Below, piece by piece: positions 53,435 to 64,000 of a stretch of DNA of 64,000 nt; positions within the stretch are counted from its first letter, which is position 1, and every line of letters begins with the position of its first letter. The notes under the pieces were generated by a model. The model was given only the letters and a program-made list of their open reading frames with translations, was not told the origin of the DNA and searched no databases. Both the position numbers and the translations under genes were made by a program. Source of the stretch: Clitopilus passeckerianus (Eukaryota > Basidiomycota > Agaricomycetes > Agaricales > Entolomataceae); NCBI GenBank assembly GCA_944990035.1, contig CALYLX010000128.1, forward strand, positions 558,001-622,000, given 5' to 3'.

Positions 53435-54790
53435 TCAGGCGAAAGGGACATCGACAGTCACTCCTTCACTCGAACTCTTATGTGCCAACTGAATCATCTC
53501 GATAACTGCAGTTGCTTCTTCCCATTTTACTGCAGGCTCCGCCTCCTTCCTGATGGATGCACCGAGATTCCTGAACAATTCCACGTATTGGCCACCTTCT
53601 TCTGACGGCCAGCTATAACAATTCGTCCACAATGAGTATTCAAGATTTGAGTGCCTCAGTTGGAATATTTACCTTGTTTGCTAACCTTGCCGCTATCTCC
53701 GTCTAATACATCCAAAGATCCCCACATAGCTTCCGACTCCTTCCCGAAACTTGATTCAAATATAGCATTCGGGGCTGGGATCACTTTGAGCTGATCTTCT
53801 TGCACATCGACACCGTATTTGAGGTAGGTACCCCTGGTCCCACGGACCACATATCGAACTTGTTGCGCACGGACGGAAAGTATGTGTCCTCTTAGAGTTG
53901 CAGTGAATGGATGAGGGCCGGTCTTCCCGGCGGGGTAGTGGAAGTGGATAGTGAACTTGGGAAGCTTCAGTAACGGTAAAAGGGTCAGACAGTCTGACGT
54001 ACGTTGTCATCGACCTTTGGACTACCAATACCTCGAAGATTGGAGATGAATGCAGTAATTTTCTGAGGGCGCCCGAACAGCACCAGGGTTTGATCGATGA
54101 GATGTGAACCAAGGTCGTATGTTTGGCCAGCTGCGGGCAAGGGTTCGTCCTTCCAGGTTCCCTTCAATGCAGTTCGATAGCGGTCGAATCTAACCACGGA
54201 AATACCAATTAGATACTGTAGAAGAGTTTGTGAATGAATGTTACCTCGATTCAAATTCAGTAAGGTTGCCCAACGATTGAGAAGAGCTTTCAGGCAAAGT
54301 GAGGAGTTTCTTCAACGCCAAGAAATCCGAATCCCAACGGCGGTTCTGGAAAGCATATAGTACTAGGCCCTTTTCTTTTGCCAATTTTTCCAGTTCCTGC
54401 GCCTCATATAATGTAGCCGTAACGGGCTTATCGACGAGTACTAGAGGCATGATCCAGATCCAGCTTTCGGATATAAGATGACTGATGTATAGCAAACCTA
54501 CCATGTTTGCCTGCTTGCAGGATCGCTTTCGCAAATCCATAGTGGGTTTCATTGGGTGTTCCAACGATGACAAGTTCCACCTCGTCATCCTTCAAGACGT
54601 CGTCCAGAGTTCGATGGATCTTGGCTGTTACGCCAAACCGATCGTGTACCCTACCTCCGGGAGATTGAGGATTGCGCTCCAGGACCGAGTGAAGCTTGAA
54701 GACCTCGGGGAGAGCGAGGATAAACGGAACATGAAAAGTCAAGCCCGACAGTCCAGTACCGAGCACACAAGTGTTGATAGGTTTCGCCAT
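53435..54790 (-). CDS. second Gfo/Idh/MocA-family oxidoreductase
   Basis: From ATG 54790 the protein reads MAKPINTCVLGTGLSGLTFHVPFILALPEVFKL (Rossmann fold with GTGLSG in place of GxGxxG), then VELVIVGTPNETHYGFAKAILQAGKHVLVDKPVTATLYEAQELE, where VDKPVT is the catalytic-region EKP/DKP motif. The C-terminal half holds GQTYDLGSHLIDQTLVLFGRPQKI (catalytic Asp and His) and strands such as RYVVRGTRGTYLKYGVDVQEDQLK. This matches fungal D-xylose/galacto-type or YvaA-like enzymes of the family. Only three or four introns; all in frame. It is not closely similar to the 29 kb member. Substrate unknown. Confidence 0.88.
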
Positions 54791-54990
54791 GCTAACGTCG
54801 AGAAAGATGAAGATCGTTCGCAAAACTGCCTTTGAAGACGGGAATCCCGGACCGGAGTGGCGTCATAGGAGTCACGTGGTCTTTTGTGAAGCTGTGTTCT
54901 CAAAGGAGATAACAACATCGCGCTTGGAAGGCATGTTCAGCGGCGCCTGTGCTCCTCACAATTTTTTGAAAACGACCGTTCACGACTGTC

Positions 54991-57300
<2,310 letters not shown>

Positions 57301-57427
57301 ACCCATTCAGCCAATTACGAACTCTGCATTTCTTGAACCCTGGGATTTATTGTCGCATATATAGGTATATATAACTCGTTGTAAATTTGCTCGAATCCGT
57401 AAATAGTGGGCAAATTTTTGCAAACAT

Positions 57428-60400
57428 CTAATACACTTCTAGAACATATCGTTCTTCTTCCTTCAAGTTCTCCAGGTACTCTGCCGCTGCGTTAGCCTCC
57501 ACGCCCTTGTAATTGACGAGGGAGTTGATGAGCGCCTCATACACATCAGGAACAGGCCATGTCGGGCCACAAAGGTAGAAGACACCCTTCTTGTCGTAGA
57601 GCATGTCGACCAGCTCCCGGGAATCTTCGAGCATCTTGTGCTGAATGTACACCTTCTTCGGTCCATCTCTGGAGAACGCCAAACCGGCTTTGGTGATGAT
57701 GCCATCTTGAATGAATGCTTCGATCTCTTCTCCATAGAGATATTCTGATCCTTGATGTCGAGAACCGAAGTAGTAGTAAACTGGTCCGATTTTCTGGCCT
57801 TGAGCTTTGAGCCAGGCAAGGTGCTGGAAGAAGGCACGGAATGGTGCAGCACCTGTTCCTAGGCCGGCCAAGATGATTGGCTGTTCGGGGCTAGGTGGGA
57901 GCTGGGGAAAGAGTGTCAGTTGTATTCACAATTGAGAGATTAAGCATATTTACCTTCATAACCGAGGGCTTGATTGAAACTGTAACCTTCTGCCCCGGCT
58001 TGAGACCAGCCAAGTATCTGGTACATTGGCCGAAGCGAGGAGAGCCTATAAATCGTATATCAGGCGATGCATGGACTAGCGTAATGGGAAGAGCTGCTTA
58101 CCATCTGGTGTCAACCATTCAACAGTGACGACAAGGAGGTCAACCCTATCTCCAACAACGCTTTGTGAGCTGGCAATACTGTAATGTCTCGGTTTAATAT
58201 CACCGACGAGCTCGCAGAGCTTTTCAATCGGGGGCCTTGCACTGGTATACTTGGAGAGGATGTCAGCAAATGTCACGGTGTCCTTCTCCGACAACTTCTT
58301 GTAGGTGGCGACACCTTCCGCAGCTCCAATGAAGAGGAGAGCATGGCGGTCAACAGAGGAAGTTGCAAATGGTGCGAGATCGGTATAGAAGGATTTTGGT
58401 GGGTGTCCAAACAAATCGATCTGCTGTTGCAGGGCTTGGAAGACTGTCCGTGTATGTGTCTTTCCATCACCTCCAGGTATGGGGATAGTCACCAGCTTGT
58501 TGGGGTCGACGCCGTACCATCGGCAGAAATCTATAACCTCTTGATCATCGTTCCATCCGTGGACACCTAATGCTTCGCCAATGGCGTATTTGAGACCGGT
58601 ACCGCTGGTATCGAATTCGAGGTGGAACACATTCCTGTCGTATTCCAAAGGAGTGAGGCGACGGTTGACGGTGCAAGTTACCAAGAAGGTGCGATCCGGC
58701 GTCTCTGGGTGCAAGGAGGGTATTTGGGGATATTCTTCAGTCGTTGGTTCGCTGTCAGGAGTGAAGATGGATGGGAATAGGATGTGTTTGGCAGCATCAT
58801 GCCATGAAGCAAGTCGAGCACCGTTGATGACAGTCTCGCCAGTCTCGCTGTCGACGGCAATAGCATTGGCGGCGAACGTCTTCAACGGCTTCTCGTTGTC
58901 GACATCATGGAGCTTTTGAGCGAAGACAATCTCCTCCAGGGCTGTCCACGCTAGGGAATTGAGGATCTTCAAGGAGACCTCTCCCGAGGGTGCTCCGAGG
59001 GAAGCTTGAGCGAGCGTTATAACTGCATCCTCGGTGGCAGCTTTACCAAGGTAAAGTCGGACGAACGCCAAGTGGAGGAGAATGGACCCGGCTAGTTTCC
59101 TGGTCGCTTCGTCAGTGCCAGGAACCTTAGCAATGGTCTCCTCCGCGTTGACGGAAAAGACATGGAGACCTTTCTCCTGGATCGTTTGAAGTGCCTGTGG
59201 GGAGATGTTGGACACAAATTCTTCAGGTGTCCATGTCGTGGAAACGAGGACAGGGGATCCATGTTTTGCGTATTGTAGGACGGCATGGGACTTCAGAAGG
59301 TTTTGGTCAAGGACTGCAACGATGTCCGCAACATTTTCGGCTTGGTCGCCCAAGGGTAGGGACGTGGGGATGGGGATAGAATCGGATGCAGCGGAGAGGA
59401 CGAGACGGTTCACTTCAATGCCACCTTGCTTGGAGAAGCCGTCGTAGTCACTGAGCGAGCGAGCTGAGACATTCTTCCTACTGAAGAAGAGGGCTTCGTT
59501 GATGCGTACGGTTTGAGAGAATGAGCTCTCTGGGTTGCTAAAGGTGAGGACCTTCTTGAAGCCTGCGGCTACTGCGGCTGTGCCAACCGAAACGGAGGGT
59601 GCCACACCGGACACGTATTCCGTAAGCGCGCCAGCAACATTGAGGAGCTCATAGGTTTTAGTGGGAATAACGCGATGCTCGCGAACAGTGACGTTGGGCC
59701 GGGTAGGGATAAGAGATCCCAAAACATCGACGAATACGCTGCCTTGAGTAGAGGCATTGGGCACATCATCAAAAACATGTATGGTGGTCGCGTTCTGGGG
59801 CAAGGCATCGACGAAGGCCGACTCGTCCCACGGTCGTAGGATATTGATGATCAGGACACCGACGTTTAATGACTTCTTGAAAAGAGAAGCGACGGAAAGT
59901 GCCAAAGGGCCATTCAGAAGGACAAGAACGGTCTGTGCATTGGCTGGTCCGACATAGTCGAAGAACTTGTATCCTGCTTTGGCGATGACTTCAGAGATCG
60001 TGCCGGATGAAACATCCTTTACAGCTGGGAAGATCTGGTGACCCAATTCCCTTGCGCTGCTATGCTGATCAAAGACATGGATGACATGCGACTTGGCCAA
60101 TTTGTAGGACAATGCTGCGAAGTCTGCTGTCTGTTGCGGGGTTGACGAGAGCAGGACTGTGGTGTTTTCTGGAAGGAGGCTCCAGGAGGATGCCAAGGCC
60201 GAGAGCGATGGGGTGAACGCAAGGCTCTCGCCAGCAGAGGTAAGAGCGGCCACATGAACGATCAGCCTGCTGCTTGGGCTAGCTGGGGGCAGATGGGCAA
60301 GGGAAGGTGCCATCAAGGCAAGTCCAGCGGGCGTGGTATAGGCCGTCAAGACGGCACCTTTCACTGTGTCTTGGCTGGTACCTTCGGATAATCTGCCCAC

Positions 60401-60703
60401 AAGGGTCAGGCCTGCACCGGCTCTGGTTTGAAGTTCAACAACAGGTGAGGTATCGGCTTGGGATGTAGCCCATTCCTTCGTTAAAGTGCCGAAGCCAGCT
60501 TGTTCTGCGAGGTCGTAGATGTAGACAGTCGAGCTGATGTTCGGCCGAGATGCAACAAACTCGACAACAGTCGATGCTGGAACTCGGGGGTTGTTGTAGA
60601 TCCTTTCAGCGTATAACTGAACCTTTCCGCTCAAACGAGGCGAGGAGGGAGAAGAAACCACGACGGTCGGCGTCGAAACGCCAGAATCTAAGAAAGTGGA
60701 CAT
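57428..60703 (-). CDS. MET10: sulfite reductase flavoprotein subunit (Met10 type)
   Basis: Met10 is the alpha subunit of NADPH sulfite reductase, carrying electrons to the sirohaem subunit in sulfate assimilation. A huge first exon (60703 to about 58.1 kb) codes more than 850 residues: a pyruvate:ferredoxin-oxidoreductase-like part (FAASRPNISSTVYIYDLAEQ type, EELVKSLN-like repeats) and FAD-binding RHYSIASSQSVVGDRVDLLVVTVEW. The last exons give PSVMKLPPSPEQPIILAGLGTGAAPFRAFFQHLAWLKAQGQKIGPVYYYFGSRHQ, EYLYGEEIEAF, KVYIQHKM and VFYLCGPTWPVPDVYEAL, a complete ferredoxin-NADP reductase NADPH domain ending RYVLEVY. Two short introns, in frame. As in yeast Met10, no classical flavodoxin domain was noticed. 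Confidence 0.9.
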
Positions 60704-60938
60704 CGTGGTAGGTTGGGTACCTTTCGGCCTTTGCTTTGCTCATTTGAATCTTTTACCATCGCCATTTTTTCCGACTTTTGCTGACTGGGTGATGATAGAG
60801 CAATCAAGGCAAAGGATGGCGCCTTTCATGTCACATGATACAAACGCGAAATTTCCCCATCTAAGCATTCGCGAGGCGCATAGTCAAAAATCAAAGTAAA
60901 TTTGGTATTTAGTACAGAACGAGGTGGGTATCGAACAG

Positions 60939-62010
60939 CTAAGTGCGAATGGTGCTGAACAAGCGGTCTCCCTAGTTTTGAGGATGCGTTAGAGTCGAAA
61001 AATGAGCAGCAACATAACCACGAACCGTATCACCGAGGCCAGGGCTTATGATACCTTCAGGAGTCAGGTCTTGGTCCACACCGGCAACCCAGATCTGGCA
61101 TTTTCATATTGTTCAGCATCTTACAAAGAAAGCAGATGCGGGCCCATACCTCAAGATCAGGATACTCCTTCTGTACGTGAGAAATGCCGTCCTTCGATGC
61201 TAGGACACACAAAAGCTTGACCTTTGAGACTGCAATATGGCACGCGATTAGTTCTCCCCCAGAGACCTGGACAAAACCCCTGCTTACTTGGGATACCCCA
61301 ATCTGTAATCATGGCCAATGCAGCACAAGCAGTTCCTCCAGTGGCAATCAGCGGATCCAGAAGAATCACTTGGTCAACCGGAGGAGAAGGAGGTAATTTC
61401 GAATAATCTGTCGAAGAGTCAGCGGCTGGTCTTGTACAAAGGAATTGGAAGGTACACACATTCCACTGGCTGCAAGGAAACCTTCTCCCTGAACAGACCA
61501 AGGTGGTAGACCGGAGCATCACTGGTTCAGACTTCAGTAATCCGAACTGGTTCGATATAGGCGAATGGGACCTACGGGAACAGAGTTAACTAGGTGATAT
61601 CAGAGTACAGGTCAATACAGAGTTCTCAAGGGGTAGCAAACTAACCAGAGCATCAGTCATACCTAGACCAGCCCGCAGAATCGGGGTCAAGCCAATTTTG
61701 GGCTTGATTTTCGTCCCAGTGAATGCACCGACGGGAGTCTCCTACAACGCGATGAGCAATACCCAAGGCAGCGAAACAGCATCGTACACCCTGGAAAGAA
61801 GTTTCCTCTAGATCCCGTGTTGCCTCAATACCCAGAATGTAGCTGATCATGTGGATGCCCTAACGAATGTGAGCCGTGATATTGCGAGTGTGAAAGCCTC
61901 TATTTCCTCACCTCACGGAAGTTCTTAGGACCAGTTGAGGTCTGCCTTAAGTTGGACAGCGCTGCATTGACGACTGGGTGAGATATGACATTCAATTTGG
62001 AGGGCGACAT
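60939..62010 (-). CDS. FUR1: uracil phosphoribosyltransferase, with a 14 nt exon
   Basis: Fur1 makes UMP from uracil and PRPP in pyrimidine salvage. Start 62010: MSPSKLNVISHPVVNAALSNLRQTSTGPKNFRE, then [113 protein letters not shown] (PRPP loop), [56 protein letters not shown]. LTLFP comes from a 14 nt exon at 61576-61589, placed by phase and by the family's [10 protein letters not shown]. The last intron has a GTTCGT donor that restores the conserved GDTGDRLF tail. Eight exons in all. All frames agree. Confidence 0.92.
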
Positions 62011-62621
62011 GGTGGGCGTCAAGAGTAAAGAGGGTAGAATGAAGGAGAACCAGAGGATCCGATCCTCGAACCTGCCGCATGTCAGCTTGATGGATCAAGG
62101 TAATGAACGATACTGGGTGCCGTCCGAGATCTGATTGGTATCTCGTATCTTATCGCCAAGAATGGCGGCATGATAACTTTAGCTACCTCCTTTAGCGTTC
62201 ATGTTGCTGAAGTACTTCTCCATGCATATGGCTCAGCACTTGCCACTCATGTTACAGAACAGTGACGGAAACGAACATTTAACCAAAGATGTTGAGCACG
62301 ACGCAGCCAGTGCCATGCGTTCGTCATTCCCTTCGGGTCCTCGTATCGTTATCAGGGTAGTCGACAAGCCCGTGAAATGACTCTGACACCTAGCCTGCTG
62401 TACAAAGATAGCATGGATGTGACTATTGCGCTACACAATGTGCTCCGGAAATGAAGATCTTCCTTGCTTCTTTGTTCTCCATCTCTTCGCCATTCGACGA
62501 CTTGGGCTCGATAATTCCAGGTTGGGAAGCGAACAGTAGTGCAGTTGTTCAATGAATCACGCCCATATTCCATGAAGGTACTGTGTATCTTAGAATCAAG
62601 ACGACGAATCAATAGGTCGGT
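62011..62621. other. intergenic between FUR1 and RRP8
   Basis: 611 bp. The minus-strand frame 62352-62612 has no recognisable domain. No clear TATA box. Confidence 0.4.
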
Positions 62622-64000
62622 CTACCTCCGTTTGTATTCGCATGGTTTTAATACACTGGCTTTTGACATAATTTTATCCCATTCGGCCGAGGACTTTGGC
62701 TTCTCGGGCACTTTCTTGAAGTCGAAGAGAGTGAAGTGTGTATTACTGTCATCCTGTGATCGTGCGTTCAATGGAAACTGCTGACTCGGAAGAATAAGGG
62801 CACCATACCTTCGAGCTCAGCTTGAAACCGATAGATTTAACGACTGCCTCAAATCCGCTCTGGCTAGTAAGGCGACTGGCAACTTCTGCGATTTTCAGCT
62901 CCCCACTGGTCATAAATGGTGAGTATTGAAGCTGGCAGGCGCAAAACTCTGAGCTCACTTGGGCTTCAATATTCTCCATGCTTCGCGTAGACAGCCCGGC
63001 CAATTGGTGCCCATGAGGCTGAGTGCACAAACGACAACATCGACAATAAGCCCTTCACCATTGGTTTTCGAGTCCTCCAACCCTGCCGATCCTGGCAAAG
63101 GGATAGCACTGCATATATCGGCTTCGACCACATAGGCACCATCGGAGACAAGGTCATATGACAATACTGTCATTCCTTTTGGCACCAGGGAGCGAGCAAG
63201 AGTCGCATCTCCGCACCCTAGATCGACGATGACGGTTTTCTTGGGGTATGAAGAAAGGGTAGAGATATAGTGGTCCACTGGGTTGGTTGGCCAAGAATCG
63301 ACTTGATGCCTGAAACCGGTGTGGTACTGGTATTGAAATTTGTCAGTTGCATTCTCCGTTCTACAATTAGAACATAATTACGTCGTGGAAGACCTGCGGG
63401 TCATCTCTCATCATTTGGTGAGCTTGAGAACTGTCGGTTTTGTACAGGTTCTCGTTGATTATCCTAAACCAATTCATTCAGTAGCCGAGCTAATCGTAAG
63501 GGGATGCATTACCTGAACCGTGCCCCGTCCAGACTCTGCTTCATTTTACCTTGCAGCGTCGTCAAGGTTGGTTTCTGTAAGCTTGGGGATGGCATGGACT
63601 TTAAGGTTTCCGGCTGGGATTCAGGAAGTTCAGCCTGGGGGAGTAGATGTTCGGTCTTAGCCTTTTTCTTTGGCCGAGTCTTGTCTTTAGTTGAGCCCTT
63701 GAGCGGCATTGGATGAGAAATTTGCAGTTTTCTGGCACCATGTTCATCGACATCCTCCTCATGTTTCCTCTTCGGTGATTGTTTCAGCTTCTTTGATTTC
63801 TGTGATGTGCCCTGTTCAATGTTCAGATTGGCAGGCCCTGGTCAATAACCTTGGTACGCACCGATAACCGTTTTACAAGTTTGTCCAAATTGAGTTCGGA
63901 AGTTTGAGAGGGTGCATCAATTTGCGGACGTTTACGCTTTTTCGAGGGTGTTTGCGAAGCTTTGCTGCCTACAGGTTCGGCTTGGACACCCCACCCAGGT
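62622..64000 (-). CDS. RRP8: 25S rRNA methyltransferase Rrp8, 5' end outside window
   Basis: Rrp8 methylates A645 (m1A) of 25S rRNA in the nucleolus. The window edge cuts the first residues; from the edge the protein reads PGWGVQAEPVGSKASQTPSKKRKRPQ, a basic N-terminal part with several Lys-rich stretches, PLKGSTKDKTRPKKKAK, LTTLQGKMKQSLDGARFR (the family's helix LQxKMxxxLxGxRFR), INENLYKT and FHDYHTGFRHQVDSWPTNPVDHYISTL. The methyltransferase fold includes KTVIVDLGCGDATLARSLV (SAM motif I) and VDVVVCALSLMGTNWPGCLREAWRILKP (motif IV and post-IV). The end is DSNTHFTLFDFKKVPEKPK. Several short introns; frame intact. Confidence 0.93.

Noticed and set aside
62352..62612. Minus-strand ORF between FUR1 and RRP8
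   Set aside because: Arg/Ser-biased without domain, and only 86 codons.

Overview
This window is nuclear DNA from a filamentous basidiomycete, most likely an Agaricomycete. The genes are dense (about one per 1.8 kb, both strands) and cut by many introns of about 45-60 nt with GTRNGT donors, CTRAY-like branch points and YAG acceptors. The gene families fit too: tandem basidiomycete NYN-like/CCCH zinc-finger proteins, a membrane-anchored GH9 glucanase, Dal5-type transporters and a GH105 hydrolase. I saw no rRNA, tRNA, CRISPR array or intact transposon. Start, stop and splice sites were read by eye from ORFs, splice consensus and family conservation; no search was run.

Layout. 0-5.2 kb: 3' part of a Tctex-type dynein light chain, a 2.3 kb gene-poor stretch, then an Rck2/Srk1-like stress kinase. 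5.6-16.4 kb: PRP31, ISU1 and TAF9 (sharing a 132 bp promoter), SEC12, a NIPA-type Mg transporter, a PITH-domain protein and a UBX protein. 16.7-20.8 kb: a divergent GH105/MFS pair that looks like a small pectin-catabolic module. 21-27.5 kb: a Nup82/Nup88 nucleoporin, then three proteasome genes in a row (PRE10, RPN12, PRE3). 27.5-34.6 kb: an unrecognised conserved-looking protein, a Gfo/Idh/MocA oxidoreductase, an alpha/beta hydrolase and a CDT1-like replication factor. 35.2-39.6 kb: a tandem pair of NYN-like/CCCH proteins. 39.9-47.7 kb: RDI1, COQ2, a YTP1-type membrane protein and a second Dal5-type MFS transporter. 48-54.8 kb: a Ser/Thr-rich single-pass membrane protein, the PKA regulatory subunit, a Usa1/Herp-like ERAD protein and a second Gfo/Idh/MocA oxidoreductase. 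55-64 kb: membrane-anchored GH9 glucanase, MET10, FUR1 and the 3' part of RRP8.

Two themes stand out. First, at least eight otherwise well-conserved genes are broken by one-base indels, almost all at short homopolymers (kinase, UBX, GH105, hydrolase, NYN/CCCH gene A, YTP1 twice, PKA-R, GH9). Their spread over unrelated, mostly essential genes makes assembly error the leading explanation, so the listed CDS spans ignore these shifts. Second, the tandem NYN/CCCH genes look like an active/inactive paralogue pair: the DGD acidic motif of the first is NGN in the second. This is the best candidate here for an undescribed RNA-linked system.
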